Origin: Plastoroseomonas hellenica
GTDB lineage: Bacteria > Pseudomonadota > Alphaproteobacteria > Acetobacterales > Acetobacteraceae
Length of the DNA stretch: 64,000 bases
Direction: 5' to 3'
NCBI RefSeq assembly: GCF_018129085.1
Contig: NZ_JAAGBB010000002.1
Span: forward strand, 1-64,000
Part shown: positions 42,619-50,583 of the stretch, piece by piece
How positions within the stretch are numbered: the stretch's first letter is position 1
Layout: each line of letters starts with the position of its first letter
Program-made: the position numbers and the translations under genes
Notes under the pieces: model-generated
Databases searched by the model: none
What the model was told of the DNA's origin: nothing
The model's input: the letters and a program-made list of their open reading frames with translations, nothing else

Positions 42619-43053
42619 TGCGGCATGGGAGTGCGCCATGTCGAGAAGCCGTCGGACCTGCGGCAGCGTGCCCAACGACAGCAAGATGCGCCCTGCGCAC
42701 CCTGATTCGCCGGATACTCTCAGCGTAGACCGGTAGCTTAAAGCAAAGGCTCTTGGGAACCTTCCGCCAAAGCCTGCCGAACCGGAAGCTCCCCATATCG
42801 ATCATCTCAAAAAGCCGGATGCTCAAAGATGAATCCATAGCAGTTTTTTGGGGCTTTGGGCTTCGTTGCTGAACGGCGGAATTAGGCGCTTAGTGAAGGT
42901 GTTCAAAGTGGACTAGGAAAACAAAAATATTGTGGGTGGGTTTCAACAATTCTGTGCAGAAACCCAATTTTCGAGCGAAAATCTATCTTTTCAGTTACGT
43001 TAAGAAAATTTAAAGTGATGATTGTGCTTGATCGGTGGCAAGCGGGGGTATGT
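42619..43053. other. 435-bp gap in the defence island, no convincing gene
   Basis: No gene with recognisable homology is seen on either strand. A minus-strand frame starting at 42838 (MDSSLSIRLFEMIDMGS) runs without a stop into HerA but has no matching family or RBS. From about 42830 the sequence is AT-rich, with a promoter-like GTTAAGAAAATTTAAAG near 43000 in front of the next gene. Confidence 0.5.
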
Positions 43054-43719
43054 ATGTCTGTTCTGGATATTCCTCTCCGAAAGGCGCTGCAATTGTTCTA
43101 TGCGCCAAATTCGTTGCGACGGTCAATTTTGAAAGAGGATATCCGGCTTGACCGAAGAAAAGAAGCCGGTGGAACCAGAAGTAGAGGCGGCGATTTCTAC
43201 TTACCTTTCTGGTCTGATGTAAAAATTCACGTTTCTGGTGGCGGAGATATTACAAGGATGACTGATGACCGAATAAAGTCAAACAGAAATTTTAGGCGGC
43301 TATACCCATTGCTAAAAGACGGCATCCTCGAATTGCTCAGCGCAAAATTGCGTTGGTCAAACGAGCCCGTCGAGATCGTCCCTCAAAGCGTGCACGGTAA
43401 GCTACGAATCGAGGACCTAGGTGGCACAATTCGCGTAAGGGATGCGCTCCACGCGCGCGTCAGGGGAGAATACACCCGCGTCGTATACCCTTACTTCAGC
43501 GAAGAACCGGCGCTCCCCGAAGAGGGTGGAAGATTAGGCTTATGGGTGATGCAACGGGCTCTGACAGAGCTAGACCCAGGTGACATGCGTATTATCGACG
43601 CTCTTCGTCGGACATTCTTCTCTCCGCAAACGACGCCGTTGCACGGCAATGAAGAGGCGGTTTTCCGTCATAATTATAGGTCGTTGATCGGCGAGTGGGA
43701 GCGTCTAAAGCATGAATGA
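43054..43719 (+). CDS. Hypothetical protein of the defence island
   Basis: 221 residues, unrecognised. ATG 43054 (MSVLDIPLRKALQLFY) has GCGGGGG just upstream and is preferred to the in-frame ATG at 43015. There are no signal or membrane segments. Sequence features are a Gly-rich LDRRKEAGGTRSRGGDFYLPFW, DVKIHVSGGGDITRM and a helical C-terminus ending EEAVFRHNYRSLIGEWERL. Base composition matches the SIR2-HerA/RT genes rather than the flanks. The position after HerA suggests a defence accessory, but no function can be stated. Confidence 0.65.
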   Translation: MSVLDIPLRKALQLFYAPNSLRRSILKEDIRLDRRKEAGGTRSRGGDFYLPFWSDVKIHVSGGGDITRMTDDRIKSNRNFRRLYPLLKDGILELLSAKLRWSNEPVEIVPQSVHGKLRIEDLGGTIRVRDALHARVRGEYTRVVYPYFSEEPALPEEGGRLGLWVMQRALTELDPGDMRIIDALRRTFFSPQTTPLHGNEEAVFRHNYRSLIGEWERLKHE

Positions 43720-43810
43720 TGCGCTCGCATGCGCTTCGACATCACGCTCCGGCGCTGCGTTCGATCGTGCGCCTTGGACGTCCGGCGATCCCGCCTCAGC
43801 TCATCCCGCC

Positions 43811-44779
43811 CTACTGCTGGACGCGGATGTTCCTCTCGCGGATAAGCCTCGACCAGCGCGCATTCTCCCGCGCGAGATAAGCGGGGAATTCGGCCGGCGT
43901 GCCGATGCTGGCGACCACTGCCTGCTGCGCCAGCTTCTCCTGCATGTCCGGCGCGCGCAGCGCCGCGGCGACGGCGGCCTGCAGGCGCGCGGTCACCGCG
44001 GCCGGCGTGCCGGCCGGGGCCAGGAGGGCGAATTCGGTGGCGCATTCGTAGTCGGGGTAGCCGGCTTCCGCGATGCTCGGCACCTCCGGCAGCAGCGGGC
44101 TGCGCCCGCGCGTGGTGACGGCGACGGCGCGCAGATCGCCGGAGCGCACGAAGGGCAGGGCGACCGGCGCGTCGACGCTGGTGAACTGCACCTCATCCGC
44201 GAGCACCGCCTGCAGCGCTGGCGCATTGCCGCGATAGGGGACCTCCGTCACCTCGATGCCGGCCATGCCGAGCAGCATCTCGGTCGCCAGATGCGTGGTG
44301 CTGCCGGCGCCAGCCGAGCCGTAGCTCAGCCGCCCCGGCGCCGCCTTGGCGCGCGCGACCAGCCCCTGTAGATCGGTGACGCCGAGCCGCGGCGAGACGC
44401 AGACCACGAGCGGCGTCGAGAGGATCAGCCCGATCGGCGCGAAGGCGGTGGCGTTGTCGTAGGGCAGGGGCAGCAGATGCGGCACCATGGCGTAGGTGGC
44501 GCTGGCGGCAAACAGGATGGTGCTGCCATCCGGCCGTGCCCGCGCGACCGCGGCGTGGCCGATGATGCCGGATGCGCCGGGCCGGTTCTCCACCACGAAG
44601 GACTGGCCGAGATCCTGAGAGAGTTTTTGGGCCAGCAGCCGCGCCAGGGTGTCGGCGGAGCCGCCAGGCGCCCAGGGGACGATGATCGTCACCGGCCCAC
44701 GCGCGGCATCCTGCGCCAGGGCCTGCCTCGCTGCCGCCAGCCCCAACGCCGCCGCGCCCAGTCCTCGCCGTCCCAACAT
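43811..44779 (-). CDS. Bug/TctC-family periplasmic solute receptor
   Basis: 322 residues from ATG 44779 (GGGAGGAGAAGG upstream); an in-frame ATG at 44860 precedes this RBS and is rejected. Signal: MLGRRGLGAAALGLAAARQALAQ (twin-arginine-like). Family motifs are IIVPWAPGGSADTLARLLAQKLS, VVENRPGASGIIGHAAVARARPDGSTIL, YGSAGAGSTTHLATEML, VPYRGNAPALQAVLADEV and LLAPAGTPAAV. Bug proteins bind carboxylates for tripartite transporters or sensing; no TctA/TctB genes are here. It is co-directional with iclR upstream and opposite to the aromatic operon. Confidence 0.9.
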   Translation of the reverse strand: MLGRRGLGAAALGLAAARQALAQDAARGPVTIIVPWAPGGSADTLARLLAQKLSQDLGQSFVVENRPGASGIIGHAAVARARPDGSTILFAASATYAMVPHLLPLPYDNATAFAPIGLILSTPLVVCVSPRLGVTDLQGLVARAKAAPGRLSYGSAGAGSTTHLATEMLLGMAGIEVTEVPYRGNAPALQAVLADEVQFTSVDAPVALPFVRSGDLRAVAVTTRGRSPLLPEVPSIAEAGYPDYECATEFALLAPAGTPAAVTARLQAAVAAALRAPDMQEKLAQQAVVASIGTPAEFPAYLARENARWSRLIRERNIRVQQ

Positions 44780-44914
44780 CGCCCTTCTCCTCCCTGTCCA
44801 TGGGCCGTTCGGGCGGCCCTTGCTGGCGCCTTCGTAGCAGGTGGTCAGCAGACTGGACAAGGATGTGAATTAGGACACATACGGGAATTGATGCGGCTGA
44901 ACGCGACTGCCCAG

Positions 44915-44937
44915 GCGCCGGAGCCACAGTCCGGCGC
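44915..44937 (-). terminator. Hairpin downstream of the IclR gene
   Basis: GCGCCGGA, seven bases and TCCGGCGC form a perfect 8-bp stem 28 bases after the iclR stop, before the Bug gene. There is no T-run; it may attenuate or process the transcript. Confidence 0.4.
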
Positions 44938-44964
44938 GAAGGTTCCCATACGTGAATGTCCGCC

Positions 44965-45777
44965 CTATTCCGGCGGCCGCTGCCGGTCCGAGCGTCCCAT
45001 GCGGCCCGAGATCTCGCGGGCCGCGCGCTCCATCACGTCCACCACCCGGTCCCTGACCTTCGGGCTGTAGCGCACGCTCGGCATGGCCACGTTGAGCGAG
45101 CCCAGCGGATAGCCCGAGCCGGAGAGGATCGGCGCGGCGATGCCGACGATGCCCGGCGTGAACTCCTCGAAGGAGAAGGCGATCCCGTCGCGGCGCACCG
45201 TCGCGATCTGGCGGCGCAGTTCCTCCGCGGAGGTGAGGGTGTTCGGCGTGATCGGCTCGAAGCTGGTCGCGGCCAGGTATTCCTCCAGCTCCGCCTCCGG
45301 CAGGTTCGCCAGGATGACCTTGCCGCCGGAGGTGGCGTAGAGCGGCGCGAGGTCGCCCAAGCGCATATGCGTCACCAGGCGGTGCGGGCCGCTGACCGTC
45401 GCCACCACCTCCGCCTGCCAGCCCTTCAGGCGGTTGAGCGCGGAGGATTCGCCGGTCCGCTCCGTGATCTCGCGCAGGAAGGGCTCGGCGCAGCCGATCA
45501 GGTCGGTCTCCCGGGCGGTGCGGCGGGCGAGGTCGGCGAAGGCCGGCCCCAGGCGATAGCCTTTGCCGGGGGCGTGGAACTCCACGTAACCGCGGGCCAC
45601 CAGGTCCTTCAGCAACTGCGTCAGGCTGCTCTTGGGGATGCCGAGGCCCTCGGCGAGATCGGCATGCGACACCGCGCGGTCCCACCGCGCCAGCAGCTCG
45701 AACAGGTCGAGGACGCGGCTGGCGGACTTGACCGCGGCCGGGGCAGGGTCGATCACGCCGCTGATGTTCCTATCCAT
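44965..45777 (-). CDS. IclR-family transcriptional regulator
   Basis: 270 residues. The winged HTH is SASRVLDLFELLARWDRAVSHADLAEGLGIPKSSLTQLLKDLVARGYVEF (18-67). The effector GAF-like domain holds LYATSGGKVILANLP, FSFEEFTPGIVGIAAPILSGSGYPLGSLNVAMP. IclR proteins often control aromatic-acid catabolism. It lies between the Bug gene (same strand) and the divergent SnoaL/MacA/dioxygenase operon, a natural target. The start is the first ATG (MDRNISG), about 170 bases from the divergent gene. Confidence 0.9.
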   Translation of the reverse strand: MDRNISGVIDPAPAAVKSASRVLDLFELLARWDRAVSHADLAEGLGIPKSSLTQLLKDLVARGYVEFHAPGKGYRLGPAFADLARRTARETDLIGCAEPFLREITERTGESSALNRLKGWQAEVVATVSGPHRLVTHMRLGDLAPLYATSGGKVILANLPEAELEEYLAATSFEPITPNTLTSAEELRRQIATVRRDGIAFSFEEFTPGIVGIAAPILSGSGYPLGSLNVAMPSVRYSPKVRDRVVDVMERAAREISGRMGRSDRQRPPE

Positions 45778-45951
45778 GAACCAGATATCGCGTTCGCCCG
45801 GGTCAAGGTCAACATGGCGCCCGGGTGCCTACACAGGGTGGTCATTTCCTTCTTGTGAATTGTTCATATCCTTGACCGTGCTCTGAGGGGCGGTTACGGC
45901 TCTGGGCGCGGCGATCATCCGCCGGCAGGCTGCGCTTCGGGAGGGATGCGG

Positions 45952-46557
45952 ATGGACCAAACACTGCAGGACCGGCTGGCGATCCGCGAGCTGGTGGAGA
46001 ATTGGGCCGTCTGGCGCGATGCCGGCGATTGGGAGCGCTTCCGCACCGTCTGGCACGATGACGGGGTGATGATGGCAACCTGGGTGCAGGGCACCGCCGA
46101 CGAATTCATCGCGGCTTCCCGCGCCGGTTGGGAGAAGGGCGTCTCGATCCTGCACTTCCTCGGCGGGCACTCGGCCGACGTCCACGGCAACCGTGCCATC
46201 GCGCAGACCAAGATGACGATCTCCCAGCGCACCACCGTGCATGATGTCGCCTGCGACGTCGTCTGCACCGGGCGCTTCTACGACTTCATCGAGAAGCGGG
46301 ACGGGCGCTGGGGCATGGTGCTGCGCCAGCCGATCTATGAGAAGGACCGCATCGACCCGCTGGTCCCCGGCACCGCGATTCCGCTGGAGCCGGAACTGCT
46401 GGCGCGCTTCCCGGCCGGCTACCGCCACCTCGCCTATATCCAGGCGAAGATCGGCTATCCCGTGAAGGCTGATATGCCCGGCCTCACGGGGCCGGAGGTC
46501 GAAGCCCTCTATGCCCGCGGCCGCGCCTGGCTGACGGGCGGCGCGCTGCGGCCGTGA
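45952..46557 (+). CDS. SnoaL/NTF2-like protein
   Basis: 201 residues. DRLAIRELVENWAVWRDAGDWERFRTVWHDDGVMMATW, with GGHSADVHGNRAIAQTKMTI and RFYDFIEKRDGRWGMVLRQPIYEKD, is the cone-shaped NTF2/SnoaL-type fold used by many small isomerases and dehydratases and by ring-hydroxylating beta subunits. ATG 45952 has a better-spaced GGGAGG than ATG 45946. It opens the aromatic operon and its stop overlaps the GTG of the maleylacetate reductase gene. The specific step is not known. Confidence 0.8.
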   Translation: MDQTLQDRLAIRELVENWAVWRDAGDWERFRTVWHDDGVMMATWVQGTADEFIAASRAGWEKGVSILHFLGGHSADVHGNRAIAQTKMTISQRTTVHDVACDVVCTGRFYDFIEKRDGRWGMVLRQPIYEKDRIDPLVPGTAIPLEPELLARFPAGYRHLAYIQAKIGYPVKADMPGLTGPEVEALYARGRAWLTGGALRP

Positions 46558-47624
46558 TCGCCCCCTTCGCCTACACGGCGCTCCCCGCTCGGGTGCTGTT
46601 CGGCCCGGGGCGCGCGGCCGAGTTGGGGGCGGAGCTCGCGGCCCTCGGCGGCTGCCGCGCCCTGGTGCTCTCGACAGCCGGGCAGCGGGGGATGGCGGCG
46701 CGGGTTGCGGCGCCGCTGGGCGACGCGCTCGGCGCCCATTTCGATGGCGCGGTGATGCATACCCCAGTCGCGGTGACGGAGCGCGCGCTCGCCTTCCTGC
46801 ACGATGCGGCTTGCGACGCGATCGTCGCGATCGGCGGCGGCTCGACCATCGGGCTCGGCAAGGCGCTCGCGCTCCGCACCGGCCTGCCGCAGATCGCGGT
46901 GCCCACCACCTATGCGGGGTCCGAGGTCACGCCGGTGCTCGGGCAGACCGAGGGCGGCCGCAAGACCACGCTCCGCTCGCTCGATGTGCTGCCGGAGGTC
47001 GTGATCTACGACCCGGAGCTGACCCTCTCCTTGCCGCCGGCGATCTCCGCGACCTCCGGGCTCAATGCCCTGGCCCATGCCGTGGAGGCGCTCTATGCGC
47101 GCGACGCCAACCCGATCACCTCCCTGATGGCGGAGGAAGGGATCCGCGCCCTCGGCGCGGCGCTGCCCGCCGTGGTCGCTGACGGGTCCGACCATCAGGC
47201 GCGGGCGCGCGCGCAATACGGCGCCTGGCTCTGCGCCACCTGCCTCGGCGCCGTCGGCATGGCGCTGCACCACAAGATCTGCCACGCGCTCGGCGGCGCC
47301 TTCGGCCTGCCGCATGCCGAAACCCATGCCGTGCTCATCCCTCACGTCGCCGGCTACAACGCCGGCGCGGCGCCGGACGCCATGGCCCGGGTCGCGCGGG
47401 CGCTCGGCGGGACCGATGATGCCGCGGCGGCGCTGTGGCGCCTCGCGGGAACGCTCGGCGCGCCGCGGGCGCTCCGCGACATCGGCATGCCCGAGGACGG
47501 CATCGGGCGCGCGGTCGCGCTGGTGCTGGAAGGCGCCTATTGGAATCCGCGGCCGCCCGATGCCGCTTCGCTGGAAGCGCTGCTGCGGCGTGCATGGGCG
47601 GGCGCGCCGCCCGCGGTGGAATAG
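46554..47624 (+). CDS. Maleylacetate reductase (iron-containing alcohol-dehydrogenase family)
   Basis: 356 residues from GTG 46554. FAYTALPARVLFGPGRAAELGAELA opens the dehydroquinate-synthase-like fold, IVAIGGGSTIGLGKALALRTGLPQIAVPTTYAGSEVTPVLG is the MacA signature (GGGSxxGLGK), and the metal region GMALHHKICHALGGAFGLPHAETHAVLIPH carries the histidines. Maleylacetate reductase forms 3-oxoadipate from maleylacetate, the product of hydroxyquinol ring cleavage. The following gene is an intradiol dioxygenase, so both steps of that branch are encoded together. Confidence 0.92.
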   Translation: MIAPFAYTALPARVLFGPGRAAELGAELAALGGCRALVLSTAGQRGMAARVAAPLGDALGAHFDGAVMHTPVAVTERALAFLHDAACDAIVAIGGGSTIGLGKALALRTGLPQIAVPTTYAGSEVTPVLGQTEGGRKTTLRSLDVLPEVVIYDPELTLSLPPAISATSGLNALAHAVEALYARDANPITSLMAEEGIRALGAALPAVVADGSDHQARARAQYGAWLCATCLGAVGMALHHKICHALGGAFGLPHAETHAVLIPHVAGYNAGAAPDAMARVARALGGTDDAAAALWRLAGTLGAPRALRDIGMPEDGIGRAVALVLEGAYWNPRPPDAASLEALLRRAWAGAPPAVE

Positions 47625-47636
47625 GGGGATAGCGGC

Positions 47637-48506
47637 ATGCGGAACTTCTCGGAGGAGACGATCACCGGGGCGGTCCTTGCGCGCCTCGTCGATGCGCCGT
47701 CGCCGCGCGCGCGGGCGGTGAGCGAAGCGCTCATCCGTCACCTGCACGCCTTCGTGCGGGAAGTCCGTCCCACCCAGGCGGAATGGGCTGACGGCATCGC
47801 CTTCCTGACCTGCGCCGGGCAGATGTGCTCCGACACGCGGCAGGAATTCATCCTGCTGTCCGACACGCTCGGCGTGTCCATGCTCGTGGACGCGATCAAC
47901 CACCCGCTGCCGGATGGCGCGACCGAGACCACCGTCCTCGGCCCCTTCTATGTCGAAGGCCCGCCGGAGCTGGCGCTCGGCGAAGACATCGCCGGCGGCA
48001 AGCCGGGGGAGAAGCTGCTCGTCGAAGGCACGGTGCGCGGCCCTGACGGCACGCCGATCGCGGGCGCCTGGATCGACACCTGGCACTCCGACACCGAAGG
48101 CTTCTACGACGTGCAACTCGGCGAGGGCCTGCCGGCGCTGAACATGCGCGCCCGCTTCCGCACCGATGCGGAAGGGCGCTTCTGGTTCCGCTCCGTCGTG
48201 CCGTCCTGCTACCCGGTTCCGCATGACGGGCCGGTCGGCGACATGCTGAAGGCGCAGGGGCGGCACCCCTATCGTCCCGCTCATGTGCATTTCATGATCG
48301 GCGCCCCCGGCTGCGAGACGCTGGTGACGCATGTCTTCCTCGACGGCGATCCCTATCTCGATTCCGACGTGGTGTTCGGCGTGAAGGACAGCCTGGTCCG
48401 GGCCTTGTCGCGGCAGGAGCCCGGCACGACGCCGGGCGGCAACACAGCCGACCAAGCCTGCGCTCTGCTCCGCTACGACTTCGTGCTCGCGCCGGGCAGG
48501 GCGTGA
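47637..48506 (+). CDS. Intradiol ring-cleavage dioxygenase, hydroxyquinol 1,2-dioxygenase type
   Basis: 289 residues. A helical N-terminal linker domain (residues 1-100, RARAVSEALIRHLHAFVREVRPTQAEW) precedes the beta-sandwich. The Fe(III) ligands are recognisable: Tyr in WHSDTEGFYDVQ, Tyr in SVVPSCYPVPHDGPVG, and His-x-His in YRPAHVHFMIG. Maleylacetate reductase upstream makes hydroxyquinol (rather than catechol) the likely substrate. A weak AATAGGGGGATAG precedes the ATG. The hydroxylase that would make hydroxyquinol is not seen in this window. Confidence 0.9.
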   Translation: MRNFSEETITGAVLARLVDAPSPRARAVSEALIRHLHAFVREVRPTQAEWADGIAFLTCAGQMCSDTRQEFILLSDTLGVSMLVDAINHPLPDGATETTVLGPFYVEGPPELALGEDIAGGKPGEKLLVEGTVRGPDGTPIAGAWIDTWHSDTEGFYDVQLGEGLPALNMRARFRTDAEGRFWFRSVVPSCYPVPHDGPVGDMLKAQGRHPYRPAHVHFMIGAPGCETLVTHVFLDGDPYLDSDVVFGVKDSLVRALSRQEPGTTPGGNTADQACALLRYDFVLAPGRA

Positions 48507-48510
48507 CGCG

Positions 48511-49323
48511 ATGGCGCGCCTGATCTCGCTTGCCCATCTGACGGTGATGGACGCCGATCCGCTGGCCCTGATCGAGGCCGGCGCCGCCGGCGGCTTCGAC
48601 GCCATCGGGCTCCGCATCGTGCCGCCCTTTCCGACCGACGCAATCGTCCCTGTCATCGGCGACCTGCCGCTGCAGCGGCGCATCAAGGCGCGGCTCAGCG
48701 ACACCGGCCTCATGATCCTCGACGTGGAAGCCATCTGGCTCCATCCCGACAGCGATATCGCCGGCCTGCATCCGGCGCTCGACCTCGCCGCGGAGCTCGG
48801 CGCGCGCCACGTGCTGACCGTCGGCAACGACCCGGACCGCGGCCGCCTCGCCGGCAACCTGGCGCGCCTCTGTGCGGCGGCACATCAGCGCGGCCTCAGG
48901 GTGATGCTGGAATTCATCCCCTATGCGCAGGTGACGACCCTCGCGGATGCGGCCGCGCTGCTGGCGGCGGTGCGGCCCGCCGATGCGGGGCTGCTGGTCG
49001 ACGCACTGCATCTCAGCCGCTCTGGCGGCCGACCGGCCGATCTCGCGGCCTATGATCCCGCCCTCTTCTCCTACGGCCATCTCTGCGATGCGCCGGCGGC
49101 AGTTCCCGGCCCGGATGGGCTTCGCCCGGAGGCCCGCGGTAACAGGCTCTATCCCGGCGAGGGCGGGCTGCCGCTCGACGATTTCGTGGCGGGTTTCCCG
49201 CCGGGGACGCCGATGGCCGTCGAGGCACCTTCGGCGGCGCGGGCCGCCCTGCCGCCGGGCCAGCGCGCGCGCCTGGTGGGCGACGCGACACGCGCCGTTC
49301 TGCGGCGCCACGAAGGCAGTTAG
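48511..49323 (+). CDS. Sugar-phosphate isomerase/epimerase-like TIM barrel
   Basis: 270 residues. FDAIGLRIVPPF, LMILDVEAIWLHPDSDIAGLHPALDLAAELGARHVLTVG, RVMLEFIPYAQVTTLADA (metal-ligand Glu) and DAGLLVDALHLSRSGGRPADL match the AP-endonuclease-2-like barrel of inosose-dehydratase/hydroxypyruvate-isomerase relatives. It starts four bases after the dioxygenase stop. Its substrate is unknown; its presence with a Gfo/Idh enzyme in an aromatic operon parallels the pair at 16676-18879. Confidence 0.87.
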   Translation: MARLISLAHLTVMDADPLALIEAGAAGGFDAIGLRIVPPFPTDAIVPVIGDLPLQRRIKARLSDTGLMILDVEAIWLHPDSDIAGLHPALDLAAELGARHVLTVGNDPDRGRLAGNLARLCAAAHQRGLRVMLEFIPYAQVTTLADAAALLAAVRPADAGLLVDALHLSRSGGRPADLAAYDPALFSYGHLCDAPAAVPGPDGLRPEARGNRLYPGEGGLPLDDFVAGFPPGTPMAVEAPSAARAALPPGQRARLVGDATRAVLRRHEGS

Positions 49324-49341
49324 GCGCAGGGGACGCATCGC

Positions 49342-50415
49342 ATGTCCGTCGCCGTCGCGGTGATCGGGGCCGGGGTGATCGGCCGGGCCCATATCCGGAT
49401 CCTCGGCGCGCTGCCGCCGGGGCAGGGGCGCTTGGCCGCCATCGTGGACCCGACGGCGGAGGCGGCCGCGCTCGCCGCCCGCCTCGGCGTGCCGTACTTC
49501 ACGGCAACCGAGGCGATGCTCGACGCAGTGCGGCCGGATGGCGCCGTGATCGCCACGCCGAACGCGCTGCATGTCGCCGGCGCGCGCGCCTGCATCGCAC
49601 GCGGTGTTGCCGCCCTGATCGAGAAGCCGATCGCCGACGACCTCGACGCGGCCGTCGCCGTGGCTGACGAAGCAGAGCGCGCAGGCGTGCCGCTGCTGGT
49701 CGGCCATTTCCGCCGCCACAACCCGGTGATGCAGGCCGCACGCCGGCTGATCCAGGAAGGGCGGCTCGGCCGCCTCGTCACCATCAGCTCTGACTCGATG
49801 GTGCTGAAGCCCGATTCCTATTTCGACGCCGCCTGGCGGCGCGAGATCGGCGGCGGCCCGGTGCTGATCAACCTCGTCCACGATATCGATGCGCTGCGTT
49901 TCCTCTGCGGCGAGATCGAGGCCGTACAGGCCATGACCGGCAGCACCGCGCGCCGCTTCGCGGTGGAGGACAGCGCCGCCGTGCTGCTGCGCTTCCGCTC
50001 CGGCGCACTCGCCACCATCACCCTGTCGGACGCCGTGCCCTCGCCCTGGTGCTGGGACCAGACCTCTGGCGAGAATCCCCACTTTATCAGCCATCAGGCG
50101 AATGCCTATCGGCTCTGCGGCACCGACGCGTCGCTGGAGATGCCGGAGATGGCGCTATGGCGCTACGCCGGCCAGTGCGGCTGGGACCAACCACTGGTGC
50201 GGGAGGTGCTGGCCGTGCCGCCACGCGACCCGCTCGTCGAGCAGATGCACCACTTCCTGCGCGTCATCCGGCGCGACGAAGCCCCACTCGTCTCCGGCCG
50301 CGACGGCGTGGCGACACTGGCCGCGACGCTGGCGGTGAAGCGCTCCGCCGAGACCGGTGAAGCTGTGCATCCCGGGAGGGCTCTGCCCTCCCGGACCCAC
50401 CCGCCAGGAGCCTAG
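49342..50415 (+). CDS. Gfo/Idh/MocA-family oxidoreductase
   Basis: 357 residues. VAVIGAGVIGRAHIRILGAL is the NAD(P)-binding Rossmann start. PDGAVIATPNALHVAGARACIARGVAALIEKPIADD has the EKP motif, and VLINLVHDIDALRFLCGEIEAV lies in the second domain. The final 15 or so residues (HPGRALPSRTHPPGA) are read from the left arm of a large palindrome that begins near 50368, so the original C-terminus may have been altered by insertion. It is the last gene of the operon. Confidence 0.88.
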   Translation: MSVAVAVIGAGVIGRAHIRILGALPPGQGRLAAIVDPTAEAAALAARLGVPYFTATEAMLDAVRPDGAVIATPNALHVAGARACIARGVAALIEKPIADDLDAAVAVADEAERAGVPLLVGHFRRHNPVMQAARRLIQEGRLGRLVTISSDSMVLKPDSYFDAAWRREIGGGPVLINLVHDIDALRFLCGEIEAVQAMTGSTARRFAVEDSAAVLLRFRSGALATITLSDAVPSPWCWDQTSGENPHFISHQANAYRLCGTDASLEMPEMALWRYAGQCGWDQPLVREVLAVPPRDPLVEQMHHFLRVIRRDEAPLVSGRDGVATLAATLAVKRSAETGEAVHPGRALPSRTHPPGA

Positions 50416-50574
50416 AGGCTCCTGGACCTGCTTCACTTGGAGCCCTGATTGCCAAGGGATGCCGCCCCGAAGTGGGCGGCACCCCTTGGCAATCAGGGCG
50501 CTAAAATGATCCGGGTCGAGGGGCCTGCAGGCTCCTCGCGGATGGGGTCTGGGGAAGGCAGAGCCTTCCCCAGG
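50368..50574. repeat. 200-bp composite palindrome of five hairpins
   Basis: Hairpins lie at 50372-50394 (10-bp stem), 50404-50425 (9-bp stem), 50442-50499 (26-bp arms with one mismatch and a six-base loop), 50517-50538 and 50549-50573 (11-bp stem). The left pair and right pair are themselves complementary around the large central hairpin, making one imperfect palindrome. It overlaps the 3' end of the Gfo/Idh gene and stops just short of the binding-protein stop at 50584. Probably a mobile or dispersed palindromic element. Confidence 0.8.
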
Positions 50575-50583
50575 GCGCCACCG

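Noticed and set aside
42401-42838. Minus-strand frame of 145 codons after HerA
   Set aside because: Half of it is antisense to HerA, it has no family match and no RBS; the part outside HerA may be a remnant but cannot be supported.
46509-48857. A 782-codon antisense open frame across the maleylacetate reductase and dioxygenase genes
   Set aside because: There is no recognisable domain or RBS, and the sense-strand enzymes carry complete active sites.
48292-50094. A 600-codon antisense open frame across the isomerase-like and Gfo/Idh genes
   Set aside because: Composition is typical of an antisense shadow; the sense genes are well supported.
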